Notes under the pieces: generated by a model
Databases searched by the model: none
The model's input: the letters and a program-made list of their open reading frames with translations, nothing else
What the model was told of the DNA's origin: nothing
In this document: positions 20,081 through 32,939 of the stretch, one piece after another
How the letters are laid out: each line of letters starts with the position of its first letter
How positions within the stretch are numbered: position 1 is the first letter of the stretch
Program-made: the position numbers and the translations under genes
NCBI GenBank assembly: GCA_022478985.1
Contig: JAKSZP010002714.1
Span: 1-64,000, forward strand
Source of the DNA: Massospora cicadina
Taxonomy: Eukaryota > Entomophthoromycota > Entomophthoromycetes > Entomophthorales > Entomophthoraceae
DNA length: 64,000 nt
Direction: 5' to 3'

Positions 20081-21820
20081 GCCCCATGGTAAGTGGGTTA
20101 TTGATGTTTTCTTATGACCTGTGGCATAAAACTTTGGGTACCCAAAATCTGTCATGGAAGTATATCAAACTTTCTTTTTTGTGAGTACCATCCATAGAGG
20201 CTTTTTCCTTCCAGGATACTATCACTCAGGGCTTGTTACTTCAGTGTTTTGGTTTGGGAATTTAGCATGCCCTCTATAAGTGGGATTTTGGTATCATTTT
20301 TTGGGATTTTTTTGGAATATTAGTTGTGAAGGTTCAATAGAGTTGATTTTTGGTTCAGGTGGGTGTCTGGTGGGTTTTCTTGGCTTTGGGCGGAGGTGAT
20401 AGTGGCTAAAGCTGCCATTTCCTGAGGGATCTTCCACAATCCGCTCCAATAGGTACCATAATCAGTTTGTTGTCCTCTTCTGGATTGGCCTGACTGACGG
20501 ACTTCTTAAGATGTCTGGAAGTGTGTGCATCTGTCCTCAGATAAGCTCTTTTTCAAGATGATACTGAGAAAGTCATGATGCATCCTTGTTTGTTGGTGTG
20601 CCAGTTTATGGAGTTTTCACTATTACATAAGTGACTTTTTGTCCGTTTGCACTGTCATGGTGTTCTTTGCTTCTTGCAGAAAGTATCGCCAGTGCATCAG
20701 TGACCAGGCAACGGCGGCTAATTTTTTATAGATCGCCCAAAAGCGTTAGGGACCTGTGAATTTCTTAGAGAAGTACGCCACCAGGTGTTTCCATCCACTG
20801 TGCTTCTGCAGTAGAAAAGTTCCTATGACTGATTCAGAACCATTGCAAGCTACGATATATGCTTGAATTTGTTGACATAGTGCATGACTGGCCTGCAGTG
20901 AAACTTTTTTATGGCGTCAAATACCTATTGGCATCCTTCTGACCAGACAAATGGTGTTTTTACCCGTAAGGGGGTGGAGCAGGGTGGCCAGTTCCCAGAT
21001 TGCTGGAGAGAACTTTTTTAAAAACATGGCAAATTTTAGAAAGCTGCAAAGCTGTATTTGGTTGGTGGGGTAGATAATGAACTTATTGCTTCCAGCTTGG
21101 AGGAAGTGATGATGTGTCCATCCTAGAGCATGAGGTTTCCTAGAAACTGCAATATGTCTTTAAACACACATTTTGAGGGCTTCACATACAGGCATGCCTT
21201 CTTTAGGGTGGCAGCCACAACAACTAAGTCCTTCTAATGCTGTTTAGGTGTGGGGTGTACCAGGGTGTCATCAATATATGCCATGGAGCACATAAAGCAA
21301 AGGTCTTTAAGCGCGTGATCAATGACCTTATAGAGAATGGTGGGGTGATTTTGAGGCCAACCGGGCTGAGCTTGAACTGGTATATGTCATGGAATGTCTG
21401 GATCTCTGTACGCCATTCTTGTCCTACTTTTACTCTAGCTCAATGGAACATATTCATCAGATACATTAACAAGGACACTTTGAACTTTAAAGTTTCTTGG
21501 AATATGGCGGCCTCAGCAGTAAAGGGTAGTGGTTAGGAACAGTGACATTATTTAGGTGGCCGTAGTGTACCATCTGGCTTCTGGGAGAACACCACTGGGG
21601 ACAACACAGGCGAGGTTTACTAGCCATCCCTTAGATAGCATCTCATTAATACAAATATTCAGATCTTGGTCTTTTGCAGTGGTTTAGGGATAGAGTGGAC
21701 ACTTGATCTTAATGAGGTCCATTGTTGAAAAATAATTAAAAAAAAGTCATATTGGGGAAGCAGATAATTTGTGCAATCAACTTTGAAGATCTGCATATAG
21801 GGGCTTGAGGATGTGAGCAT
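20081..21820 (-). pseudogene. pol: reverse transcriptase and RNase H of chromovirus G
   Basis: The region is heavily decayed, but on the minus strand near 20915-21000 it reads ELATLLHPLTGKNTICLV, aligned with the thumb-to-RNase H junction of element E (PLHPLTGKNAPF). Further reverse transcriptase sequence lies upstream to about 21800 in mixed frames. No complete catalytic box can be read with confidence. Assigned by position between protease and integrase and by this anchor. Confidence 0.6.
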
Positions 21821-21979
21821 TTGGGCCGTTCTAGAATAGCATTGGAGGGGTGTATTCTATGCTAACCACGATGTTGTTGCTTTCTGTCAAGGTAGGGAGC
21901 ATGGAGATTTGCCTACCTAGTAGTAGATTTTGAAAGCGATAATGTTCTATTCAAAGTTGATGTATACCAACTCTCAGCG

Positions 21980-22269
21980 CCACAAACCCACATCTTAGAT
22001 CATATGGTGGAGCAAGTCTGGGATCGCTGAGAATTGGCGTGGAAGTGGTGAACATGGGCTGATAATTGTAGCGGCTTACAAAAGGGAAGCATAATCATTG
22101 GTATGCGCGAGGCTCCCTTGACAAGTGTCCCTGTGGTCACCATTAGGTCTAATGCCTGAGCCACCTTGTGATTATGGAAGTTAACAGATTCATCAGTGTC
22201 CACTAAGGCGTTTATTATCATCTTATTGATCCTACTGTAATATCTACAATGAACAAGAAGTAAGCGCAA
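21980..22269 (-). pseudogene. pol: protease of chromovirus G
   Basis: The 89-codon open stretch reads RINKMIINALVDTDESVNF then HNHKVAQALDL. This is the active-site loop of a retroviral-type aspartic protease, with Asp-Thr-Gly changed to Asp-Thr-Asp. The following Asn-Phe and hydrophobic residues fit the chromovirus pattern also seen in F (TLVDNGTAGNFMSVELAHHL). Confidence 0.75.
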
Positions 22270-23655
22270 TCATGTATATTGGAGCTATTAATGGCGCATA
22301 ACCAGGTTTGGTATCAATTTCTGTGGCTGATTTTTCTTGGTCTCAGGGTTTCATCAGGAATTGGGAGGGCATTACCACTGCTCAGGCGTAGGGTAGGGGG
22401 GCCTAAGTGGGGTCTGTTAAATCTGTTAATGGGCGTACATGGTCAAGATAATCAATGACCAAATTTGGTAGTAATCCTCATCAATTTGTTCCATCAATAC
22501 TAGTTGGAAAAGGGGACACCAGTAGGGCCTCTGGGTTTATCAGGATGAAGAGCATACCTGAGGATTTATTTGCCATGTCACCTATGAGATTTAGGAACTT
22601 AGTCCCTTGGGTGTCAGGCTTTGCCACTAGAATCCTGGAGTTGTGCAGTACATTGTGATGGCTACTCAGTTGAGTGGATGACTGGCTATCGCATGAAAAG
22701 TCTGGGTGCGTTTTCTGGGCTGTGGGAAATGGTGACAACAATTCAAATATTCTTCTGAATTGGGGCTGCATTGGGGCAAAGGGGGTGATAGCAAGTACTA
22801 CTGGTGCCTGGGAGTGGGTTATTAGGTGGTACTTGTCTGCTGGGTTGGACTTAAGTACCCCATCAGTGTTCTGATCCAATTCCTCATCTCACATCCAGAT
22901 GCCTTCTCATCTCTATCCATTGGCATAAGAACTCATTTATTGTGGGTGGGAGGGGTGTTCTGTTAGTCCGGTGGTAGGGTCTCAGCAGTAAAAAGTTTCC
23001 TGTTCCATCTGTACCCATGATGGGATTCATTTGCCATTCCAGTCTGTATGCTCCCTCCAATGTCTGGGGTCCATTATACCATGCTGTGTGGGAGCTCATC
23101 CCCTGGTTGAAAAGTCCCAGAAGGCAGCAATGGCAATATTAACATGGAGATGAAAGAATTTAATTTTCTGCCTGAATGCCTTGATGGTATCATATAAACT
23201 CAGGGTAAGGGCCCATAAGAGGATTAGGGAGTAATAAAGTTGGGGCCTAGATAAAGGGGTAGCCACTATTGATGAGGCAATCATAAAGAGAGAAGGAGGA
23301 GCCTCTCTTAGGTAGGATTCTGGTAGAGTACTGTATGAGCACACATTTTTGCTTCTCCTTGTAGAAAATTAAGTAGGGCCAGCAATTGCTATTCCTCAGA
23401 GATCTCCTTGTTGCCTGTTAGGGTGTCTTGCAGCTGTAGTTTGGCCAGTACCCCCTGATACTACATAGCTATCTCATCTGAAGGGCATGAGGTAGTCCAG
23501 CTACCACCATGTTGTAAGATTGAGTGCTCAAGGGAAAACTCAGTTGCGCTGACCAGTCCAGGAGCATTTGTTTAAAGGCTTTAATTACCATAATCCATGA
23601 CCAGCATGTCAGGAGAGTGCGCATAAGGCTTGCTGAAAGTGGTTTGACCAACCGG
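22270..23655 (-). pseudogene. gag: gag region of chromovirus G
   Basis: Pieces at 22481-22879, 22884-23099 and 23096-23344 are open but in different frames. They lie upstream of the protease of G, where gag is expected. Motifs such as PIMGTDGTGNFLLLRPYHR and LIGDMANKSSGMLFILINPE are visible but match no Gag domain I can name. The upstream end is cut by element C2. Confidence 0.5.
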
Positions 23656-23659
23656 TAGT

Positions 23660-24905
23660 TTATGCAATTTTAATTTAATTTAAAATTTATTTGAGATATG
23701 CTGACCGGGGGAAAGTCATTACTGATACTCAAAGAGCAAAAGAACCAAACAAATGAACAAATGGAACAACAAAACAAAAACCTAAGGACCATCTAGTACT
23801 AAAAAAAACAAAAACCTAAAACCCCAACCAGGAAGGAGCGTGATCTGCTAACCCACCATGGCAAAGTGTGAGGGGTGGGGTTGGGAGGCTCTTCTGCAGA
23901 CATGTTCTTCATGACAATATCACTATAATTGTAGAAATGGACTAAAGTGGAGAGCCATGGCGTTGGGGCATCAGCGTAGTGTGGGTGGATGATGGTATAA
24001 AATGAGTTTTCATCCTCATCATCAAGATCAGCTTAGTAAACAGCTTCAACAAATTCTGCTAAGTGATGTTCAGCTTGAATGCAGGAATTGGGTGATTGGG
24101 AAAAATTGGATATACTTTAGCAGCAATTTATCTGATGGTTCAAAATCTGCTAGTTTAATGACATGCAGGACAGTGGCTTTAGCAACGTCAAATAATTTGT
24201 GATTTCGCTTTGGGCTGCTTTGGGGAAAACAGAGGGTAGTAGAGTGTGGTCAGCCCTAGTTGGAATTGAGCCATTAATTGGGCCACTGCTTTGTGTAGGT
24301 TTGGGCAATGGGGAGAGGCCACCGCTGCTAAGGTGAGCTGGTGGTCACTTTGGTAAAGGGTGGCATTGGGTTTAGGAGTTAAACATTTGGGGGATGGGGT
24401 TTTGTCAAAATCAGAAATGAAAACTTGACCCAACCATGAACTGCCAAGTGGTTCACCAGATTCCTCACTCATGATAACTTTACCTGATTCATCAACATCA
24501 ACCAATAGGTTCCATGGATTTTGGTTCATGAGAATAGTGGATGAAGAATTCGGATGGGTAAAAGTCAAATGGGCTTCTTGGGTGCAAATGGTGGTCCAAG
24601 CATGACTTTAATTGGTGGGGGTGTAATTAGGTGAGTTCTGTGGACAAGATTTGGTGGGGGCTGATTTCCCACTCTCGCCCATCAAACAAGAACGTTGAGT
24701 GGGAGGGGGTAACAAAACGCCCCATTTGGAATCCATTAATAGGACTTCAAAGCTGCATCAGAGGAAGTGGCTCAGGGGCAGGATTTTTTGGAATGGTCAA
24801 ACCCAAAACAATGGGGACAACTATGGTGACCATTATCCACAAAAGTTAAAAAATGAGCTCAGGCGCCAGTGTGCATTTTTTGAATTGATGTTTTTACCTT
24901 AACGA
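23660..24905 (-). mobile_element. C2, 5'-truncated copy of the C family
   Basis: The minus-strand 3' end reads CCCCCGGTCAGCATATCTC then an A/T-rich tail near 23660-23700, the C-family tail. A zinc knuckle CPHCFGFDHSKKSC is readable near 24785-24830. The N-terminal half of the ORF1-like protein (FPYADKAII and following) is missing, so the copy stops at about 24905. A tiny foreign insertion lies at 23786-23804. It sits in the upstream part of element G. Confidence 0.75.
23786..23804 (+). mobile_element. ultra-short LINE-tail insertion (copy i)
   Basis: GGACCATCTAGTACTAAAA is flanked by the 15 bp repeat AAAACAAAAACCTAA (23771-23785 and 23805-23819). Copy C3 lacks it at the corresponding place, so an empty site exists. 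The poly-A boundary is ambiguous by a few bases. Confidence 0.7.
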
Positions 24906-25236
24906 ATATTTAGATATAGGGTTCAATCCATCACTTAAATTTTTTAGAGTGCGGCCCATGACTTTATAGGAAGTTTCTGAAGTTGTATTTAATTACTTTT
25001 GGTGACTTCAACTTGGTGCTGTAGTTATAACTTTATGCCAGATAGAATCACATAACTCCGTCAGTGAAAATTTCTTCTACCTCAATCTAATAATATCTTT
25101 GGCTCCTGGCCTAGGCATTTATATATGCTAAAATTATCTATATTTTTAACTACTATTTTGTCCCCCACGCTGGTATGAAATAGTTTGGTATAAGATTTCG
25201 CCTTTTTATTATGGCCATCCACTGGAACTGTGAATG
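24906..25236. other. unassigned segment between C2 and C3
   Basis: No supported gene. The minus strand near 25080-25230 reads VPVDGHNKKAKSYTK and SVGDKIVVKNIDNFSIYK without a stop, which might be an old integrase-like or unknown coding fragment, but there is no second copy to confirm it. Confidence 0.3.
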
Positions 25237-25248
25237 CAACTGATTGAT

Positions 25249-27173
25249 TGTTTTTAGTTTTAATTTTATTTGAGGTACACTGACCAGGGGATGGACATTA
25301 TTGATACTTGATGAGAAAAAGACCAAACAAACAAACTAATGTAACAAAAACAAAACAAAACCTCCAACCAGGCGGTGAGCGGAATACTGTTAACCCACCA
25401 TGGCAGAGGGGGACAGGGGTCATGCAGATCTGCTACAGGCTTATTTTTCATGATAAAATCATAATGGTTGTAGTAGCGGAAAAAAGTGGAGAGCCAGGGC
25501 GTTGGGCCATCAGCATGATGGGGTTGGATGGAGGTGAAATATGGGTTACATGCCTCAAGATCTGGTTAGAAGACAACTTCAATTAATTATGCAACGTAAT
25601 GTTCATATTGAAGGCGGGCATCTGGGAGTTGGGCCAAATTGGTTATACTTTGCGGGGTAATTTAAGAGGTTGGATTGAATGCTGCTAGTTTTGCAACATG
25701 TAAGACTGCATCACTGGCAGCATTTGTCAATTTGGTGATTTCCTTCTGTGCAACTTCAAGGAAATCAGGGGGTAATTGATTGTGCTCAGCCCTTCATGTA
25801 ATTAGTCTACTGATTGTGCCACCATTTTGAGGAGGTTTGGGCAATGGGATGAGGCCACCTCAACTAAGGTGAGCTGGTGGTCACTTTGGTAAGGGAGTCA
25901 TTGGGTTTAAGAGAGGATCGTTTAGGGGAGAGGGTTTTGTCAAAATCAGAATTTTAAAATTTGGTTCATTCATAATTGAACCGACTGAGAAATTCCTAGG
26001 TTTTCTTATTTGTGATAGCTTTACTTAATTTTTCAACCTCATCCAATAGTCCCAAGGATTCTGGTTCATGAGAATATTGGAGGCTGAATTTGGGTGGTTG
26101 GTGGTAGGCGAATGGATGGATGCTTGGGTGTGATTAATGGTCCAAGCTTGGCTCTGATTGGCTGAGTTGAATTTAGGTTGGTTAATGTGGTTGAATCTTT
26201 TGGTGGGTGCATATTGCCCACTATGGCCCATTGAGCAAGAATATCAGGTGGGAAGGTGAAACAAAACGCCCCATTCAGATTCAACTGAAAAGGTTCCAGA
26301 AGCTGCATAAGAGGAAGTGGCATGTGGGTAGGTCTTTTTTAATAGCTAAACCCAAAGCAGAGGGGACAAATTTGGTGACCATTATCAACATAAATGAAAA
26401 AGAAATGCTCATGCGCTTCTGCGATATGAGCATGGGGGAAACTGCTGGGCTATGGAAGGGTGGTGTGGAATTATGGTGGCAGTTGCACAAGGGGCAGCAA
26501 GGCGCTCTTCACTAGATGGAAAGCAAATATGAGCTTGGGCTAGGTGCCATAAGCCAAAAGCCCCGCCATAAGCTGTTTGTACAGAATTTGGGGTGGGAGG
26601 TGGGAAGGGAGGGATGCAAAAGAAGCCATTAATGTGTTGTCAGAAGGGAGGCAAGTATGGGTAGTTGGAGTGGGACAGTTTTTGTAAATAAGTTGTTTCA
26701 AAGCTGCAGCTGCAGCATCCTCCTCCATATGGAAGCCTATGTTGAAATAGCTCTTAAACGGGGTTGAAATCAATAAAGCCAGCTGGTGCAAATGCAGCGG
26801 TGGCAAGTTTAATTATTGCTTTGTTAGCATATGGGAATAAATGCCCATAGTCTACATGTAAACAGAATCAAATGTTGGAATGAGGGAGGGCGAGAGTATG
26901 ATGACGAGAAAGGTGGATGCGTGCAAGGTGAAGTGCTAAGTCCCAGGGGGAAAATTGGCCAAAAGAGGTTGGTGGGCTACTCAACCTCATCCAAGCGTGT
27001 TTGCCTGCAGGGCGGAAAACTCTAGGTGGTGGAGCGCTGCTGCCCTACACTGAAGAAGCAGGTGGCGGATTTGCAGACAAAAATTGAAAAAGGACGTGGC
27101 CAGAAGGTAATTGTAAAATAAACTTTATATTTAAAATTTTCTCAAAAGTGAGATTGAGCGGAAAGAAATTTTA
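25249..27173 (-). mobile_element. C3, full-length copy of the C family
   Basis: The copy is 1925 bp, nearly the same length as C1, with imperfect target duplications CAACTGATTGAT (25237-25248) and CAACTGGTTGAT (27174-27185). The 3' tail is near 25249-25300. The 5' terminal hairpin is CTCAA (27141-27145) with TTGAG (27154-27158). Minus-strand coding pieces show YANKAIIKLATAAFAPAGFIDF, LASLPSHLPP-like and CPLCFGF, but stops and shifts break them. It confirms that the 1.9 kb ORF1-only form is a unit that moved as such. Confidence 0.85.
26066..26830 (-). pseudogene. ORF1-like protein of C3
   Basis: The N-terminal part (near 26760-26820) reads ANKAIIKLA and AGFIDFNPV, followed near 26545-26660 by NTLMASFASLPSHLPPQILY and QLMAGLLAYGT. 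The zinc knuckle near 26340-26390 reads CPLCFGFSY and lacks a readable His and last Cys. Frameshifts separate the pieces. The domain order equals that of C1 and C4. Confidence 0.65.
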
Positions 27174-27185
27174 CAACTGGTTGAT

Positions 27186-28257
27186 AGTAACCATTATGAA
27201 AATACCTTATCCCTAATGATTTTCTCTTTTAGCATAATTTAGATTTTTTAATAGTATACCACTTTTGAGTTCTTCTTAGTATACAATAAATGAACCAATA
27301 GGAATGTTAATAGAAGGGGCATATCTTATCTGGATTATAATGGTAAGATGATTTTTTCTTACGTTTTTAAGAGAATTAAGCCCAAAGAAGTGATATCATA
27401 GAGAGTCATTGAATCTTTCGCTGTAAAAAATACTACAAAATTGCTCTTTATTATTTATATAAAATATTCCTCTTGCTGAAAAGTGTTTTTTGCAAGTTTT
27501 TTAAGGTTACTGTCATCTAACAGTACCTTATAATTTTGAGCATAGTAACCTAAGCATTGAATTCCAACTCCTAAGCGAAAATTTCAACAAGGCTGTATAG
27601 GATTTTTTTAGCTGTCAACTGTCCCATAATTAAAAGGTCTCTAGCCATTGAAATCAACACTGCTTTAGGTGCTGGGCTTATTATGGCAAACATTTGATGC
27701 GCTAATGAAAGAATTGGCCTCCATTGGGGTATTTCAACACCTACAATAGCATACATAGCCCTGCATGGCATCAAAGTTATGAGAATTTGAGAGTAAAATC
27801 CGCTAGTGGAGAGGTGTAAAGAAATTGGTCAACAAACATTAATCCCATTCTGACTATTAAGATAATAACTGATAACAACATTCTCCAATGCCTCCTAAGC
27901 TCTAGGAAAGCTGCTCTGTTCAGATGGTGGAGCTCATGTTAGTTAGTCAGGGTGGGTTTAAAATTAGGCTAATCTGAGCAAAAAATTTAGCTAAAGATGG
28001 TCGCTGTATGTTCATATCTTGATCTAATAGAATTTTTATTGAAGTTCCATTCATTTGAAATGTTCCTCTCAATCAGTCTTGGGCGCTATAGACTGTTTTT
28101 GTCAATATAGCTTGTTGTTTGGGGTGGAAATTGTTACTTACATACTCTTGGGCGTTGGGTTGTATGGTCAGCTCCCCAAGGTGGGTTTCCTGGTTGACTC
28201 CGTTGAGGGAAGTTAGTAATCAAATCACCAAGGAAATGACAAAAGCCATTACAGAGA
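27186..28257. repeat. R2, second copy of repeat R1
   Basis: About 27540-28257 aligns with 420-1015 of R1. The minus strand reads NGVNQETHLGELTIQPNAQE, FQMNGTSIKILLDQDM and AIVGVEIPQWRPILSLAHQM, better preserved than in R1. At 28257, within CATTACAGA, the repeat is cut by the LTR of element K. R1 continues beyond this point. The part 27186-27540 has no clear partner. The family is not recognised. Confidence 0.5.
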
Positions 28258-29224
28258 TGTTAAAATCTGGGCCGCTGGATGGTTGCTCGCTTCTGCGCCC
28301 TGATTTCAACTGCACATATTCTTTAATACTTAAGTTGATTGTTTGATAATATATAAACTGGGGCAATAATAGTATGAAAACTTTTAAGGTTGATTGCCCA
28401 AAAGCCATGCTGAGGGAATTTTCCAACGCTAGAATGGTGCTTCTTCGTCTTGAAGATATTCTGGTACTGGTAGGGAAAACTTTCCCTATTCTCCTCTCAC
28501 AGAGCCAAGCAGAGACTTGAGAACAACAACTAAAGATATATTATCCTTGCACTTTTAACTCAAGAGTAATGTCAAACAACCAATGTAAAACAACTTAGTT
28601 GTTATCAAGTTTTGATTTAATTTTATTAAGGAATATTTTGCTTTTTTATAGTAAAGATCAACACACAACTTTTCAGCTGTCCGCTGGAATTATTTGCTCT
28701 CCTATGCTAGTTTGACCCTCAAATGTAGGCATTGAATCGTCAGGTATCTCTGACTTGATTTTCTTAGCTGCGTAATCCTCAGCTGCTTGGAGACCAAACA
28801 ATTGGTGTCAGGAACTCAAAATGTATTGTGTTGGTCAATGACAATTCAACCATTTACCACAGGCGTTAGAACGCTTAGGTAGTTTATAGCAACTCTCCAT
28901 CCATTCACTCTGAATGATTCTCTCATAATTCTAAAATTGGGTGTTGTTCCCTCATCAAATTCTATACTCAATATCGGTTGGGATGATTCCCAACAAGAAT
29001 ATTTTTAGCCAGCAACCGCTGCCAAGATATTAGATCGTTACTGTAATAATTTGACTATTAAGTTTTGTTCTCTCATATTTTTTATGCTCAATATTATTGG
29101 GGATGATTCCCAATGATAATTCCTCTAGTTGGTAACTGTTGCCAAGATATTTGATTGTAACTAATTGTCAAATTTTCATTAATTGGTCAATAGGTTGGAT
29201 AATGTGGTCAACTGAAATTCCACA
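28258..29224 (-). repeat. 3' LTR of element K
   Basis: Pairs with 40450-41422 from TGTTAAAATCTGGGCC to CTGAAATTCCACA. The first 55 bases are almost identical in the two copies, while the remainder carries many substitutions. Confidence 0.92.
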
Positions 29225-29241
29225 TATCTCCCCTCTTGACC
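29225..29241 (-). other. polypurine tract of element K
   Basis: The minus strand reads GGTCAAGAGGGGAGATA directly before the LTR. Confidence 0.75.
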
Positions 29242-29829
29242 AGATTATCCAGTGGAAGATAGAACCCTCAAGGATGGAAGACTCCTCAGCCTGCGCTTGT
29301 ATTTGGATATCATATCTCTATGACCTCAGCGGAGTTTGGCTCTGTCCACATTTAACGCCTATATGATCTGATTGGCTTGTTTACTTCTTATCCTTAATTG
29401 CTACCCACTGCCACCTCTTCTTGAGCGCGGTTCCCACAACCTCATGCCACGCCAGTCCCATCTCTGCAACATTGCCAAAAGATCAATTGGTCCACCTGTA
29501 CTAACCCCAAGATGGGTTCCCAATGGCATCTTGCCATTCAACCTGTACCAACCCCAGGATGTGTTTCAACATCTTGTTGATGGGGACTATTCCAGAAGAT
29601 CTAGTTTCAGACCGTCCTGATCCTGCCAATCACTTGGGACTCATTCCCATTATTATCTTTCCCTTCCTCCATGATCAGTAGGTAGGAATATCACTATATG
29701 CACCACCATTTGAAGATTAAAATCAATATTAATATATATCTTTTTAGTTCTTTTATATTTTTTATGCATCTTTTCTTTTTTATCTTTTTTGATATATATA
29801 ATTATTATCTTCCCCCTTAAGTCAAACCT
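29242..29829 (-). other. integrase-to-LTR spacer of element K
   Basis: No supported coding sequence. The segment is A/T-rich near 29700-29810 and separates the end of the integrase remnant from the polypurine tract. Confidence 0.4.
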
Positions 29830-30860
29830 TTAAGTGTTTTTTGCATGGACTCTATTGAATATGCAACCATCTTCAATATTCTTGATTGTATAGGCATCAT
29901 TTGCCATTTTTGTGATAATTTTGAACGGTTCAATCCATAGGGGTGCAACTTTATTTTCCTTATGAACCCATGGGTATGCAATAGGATACCCTATTGCCCA
30001 CATGGTATTTTTTAAACATAGGCTGATTCTGATCGTCCGCTTTCTTTGCATAAATTCTTCTTTTAATTGTTGTTTCAAATGCCCATGATTATAGTTCAAT
30101 CAGGATATTGACCAGTCATGATAGATATTGTTTGGCACTCATCCTCAAAGATGGCTCCACTGCTGAATACTATTGCGGCAATGCAGCTTTCTGCCCATAT
30201 AAAAGTTTGAACGGCATTTTCTCTGTTGCCAAGTGGTAACTGAAATTATAAGTGAATTTGCTGAACTCATATATGCTCCCCAAGCGGAAGTTTTTCCCAT
30301 GACCAACTTTCATAATATTGAGGCTAGTATGCATTCATTTTTTTTACCATTCCATTCATTTCTGGACAATATGTGACTGATACAACACTGTGTATTCCCA
30401 TTAATTTGTTTAGCTTGAGAATCACATATGAATCAAAATTGGTTTCGTTGTCACTGAGGATAACTTGGGGGCATCCATGCCAATATATTACTTGGTCAAG
30501 TATAAACTTCGCCATATTCATTGCATTTACTCTACTGAGGGCTTTTGTTTTAATGCATCAAGTTAAATGGTCTATTGTGACAATTATATACTTCACACCT
30601 CCAGTGCTGACACTCAATGGTCTCATAACGGCTTTGGACACCATGTGCCACGCACAAACCAGGGCGTAATAGCTGTTATCCCATGACATTCTTGTGCGGT
30701 TTGTGAAGTTGGCACTCCACACAACAGGCTAGGTAATCCACAACATCATAGTTAATAAATTCTCAGTAATAATACTGGCAAATATGATCCACTTTTTTCT
30801 TTAGGCCACCATGGCCAACGACCTTATGAGTGACTGAATAGTTTCTGCTCGTTCTGATGG
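29830..30860 (-). pseudogene. pol: integrase of element K
   Basis: The zinc region reads HKVVGHGG ... CCVECQLHKPHK near 30690-30850. The core shows QVILSDNETNFDSY with the second Asp intact and NGMVKKMN, where the catalytic Glu of the NGMVERMN pattern became Lys through a G-to-A change. The C-terminal open stretch 29830-30099 contains WIEPFKIITKMANDAYTIKN, the GPY/F-like module. There is no chromodomain. Frameshifts and stops occur. Confidence 0.85.
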
Positions 30861-31019
30861 TGTAGGAAATAAAAATCATTTCCTTTGTTTATTTTGTATA
30901 ATTGATTGTTCTTGTTTTGGTATTTTCCATTGCCTTTTGTAGTGCATTCCAAATTTCTGGGAGTCATCCCCGATATCTCCTTTGATCATCTGCTGAAATA
31001 GCACATCAGCCTGAGGATA

Positions 31020-31470
31020 TTAAATGAACAAATGGTAATTGAGATAATTTGTCAGCATTCTGACGCACTGCTCTAGCCTTGTGAATTACTTTGGAATAAT
31101 ATGCTTGAAGCTTTAAAGCCCAGCATGCCAATCGGCCCTCTGGTTCCTATATATAATGAAGCCAGTGTAGGGACAAGTAGTCAGCTATGACTTCAAAGTG
31201 CTTCCCATGTATGTAGACTTGAATTCGTTTACAGGCATGGATTACTGCCAAGCACTTTCGCTCTATCACAATATAATTTCTTTCTGCTGGCGAAAGGGTT
31301 CTGCTCACTTAGGCTACTGGATGTTCGTCCCCATTTTCATCCAATTGACTTAGGATGGCACCAATCACCGTCAATGAGGCACCCACATGGGTTATAAATT
31401 CCTGATTAAAATTTGGTTATTTCAACACTGGGCTGCTCATGAGATATATCTTTGGAGCTTATCTAACAAC
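31020..31470 (-). pseudogene. pol: RNase H domain of element K
   Basis: Motifs in order are HVGASLTVIGAILSQLDENG (first Asp lost), IERKCLAVIHACK (catalytic Glu apparently kept), IADYLSLHWL and QNADKLSQLP. The domain is readable in one main frame with a few stops. The lost first aspartate makes it inactive. Confidence 0.8.
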
Positions 31471-31499
31471 CTCTGTGCCTCTTTATTACACGAAAATCC

Positions 31500-32250
31500 C
31501 TTTTTTGGATCCTTGAGTAGGTGGAATATAGGCTAGGAATTCCAGTGAAGTCTTTGATGAATCAGCAATAGTATCCAACCATCCCCCACAAAGACTTGTA
31601 TGTCCTGAACACTTTTTGGGATTGGCATCCGCTCAATAGCTTTTATTTTATGGGTTGTGGTTGTAATCCATATGAGCTTATAATAAGCCCTAAGTATTCA
31701 AGCTCTTTTTTGAAAAAATGGCATTTTATTGGCTTAATTTTCAGATTTACCATTGCCAACAGCTTAAAAGCTTCCTCCAGATCCTCCAAGTGATCTGTAA
31801 AGGTCCTACTAAAGACGTTGATATTGTCTAAGTATACTAGCACGCAGGATAGCTTCAAGTCGATGAGTATTGAATCCATAGCATGGTGAAAACTCACCAG
31901 AGCGTTGCATAACCCTTGGGACATTCTGGTTAGCAGTTATAGTCCTTGTGTAGTGATTATTGCACATTTTTCTTGATCTTATTTTGGCAAATCGATTTGC
32001 CAATAGCCCAAAATCAAGTCCATAGCCATAAAGCATTTTGCCTCCACCAGGTGATCAAGCGCATCATTGATTTAAGGCAGCGGATAGGAGCCTTTCTTTG
32101 TGATCCTATTTAGCCAGCAATAGTCAATCAATACTTGATTTGATCTATCCTTCTTTTTTACCAAAAGGATTGGACTTACCCATGGGTTCAATGATGGAAT
32201 GAGTAACCCATGTTCCACTAACTTGCTGTTTCATCTCTGACTTTTGCTTC
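31500..32250 (-). pseudogene. pol: reverse transcriptase of element K
   Basis: The best piece is 31643-31924: MSQGLCNALVSFHHAMDS, VYLDNINVFSRTF and KPIKCHFFKKELEYLG. The catalytic box is YLDN, with the second Asp changed to Asn. Upstream MDLILGYWQIDLP-like sequence lies near 31980-32030 in another frame. Related to A and B. Confidence 0.85.
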
Positions 32251-32499
32251 CGTTACTCTTGAACTTCAAACAAGTCTCTTCCTTATCAGTGGATATTCCC
32301 CAGTATCAACTTTGTGGAGTAAATTTTTTTGCTCATCCCAAGTTGTGATCATTCTAAGTGAATAATTCTCTATATCTTTCAAATAATTGAAGCACATACT
32401 CTTGCTGATTCTCATTAAGATCAGCAGCTGCTCATGATCCACTAATTCATTGATGCTTTCAGCAGTTTCTGCTGGCAATCTCATTTCAGAAAATGATCC

Positions 32500-32720
32500 A
32501 GAGTCATTAAAGGCTCTAAGTTCCACTGTCAGGAGCAAGTGTAGAAATGCAATGATATGATTCTTTTCAATTTTCATTGGCTTCTCTCACAGATTGGATA
32601 AGAGTATTCATATTTCTCCATGGCCTGGCATTACAATCCCTGGCGCCACCCACAGTTCAATCCTCAATTTTTCCATGGATTGACAATTTCACCATATAGA
32701 TGTTCTGGGAGTTCCTTTGT
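32500..32720 (-). pseudogene. pol: dUTPase-like domain of element K
   Basis: Across two frames the minus strand gives LYGEIVNP, WVAPGIVMPGHGEI, ILLSNL and EKPMKIEKNHIIAFLHLLL. The pattern is the same as in A and B (APGI-x-PGHGEIKVLL-x-NL). It lies between protease and reverse transcriptase as in the other copies. Confidence 0.5.
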
Positions 32721-32939
32721 TAACGCAGTGCTCACTAGGATTTAGGCTCCTTACAGAATAGTGTTCATTGCACTCATCATTGAAGGTATTCTGTGATTCT
32801 CCATAATTCCAATGTCATTGCTTTCCAAATCCGTCCAACTAATTTATAGCAATTGGGTATAATACCATCACTATAAATTATGTTGACAAAGTATTCCTCT
32901 TTGTCAGCGAAATCTCTCCCTTCCGCTGGTACACCAAAT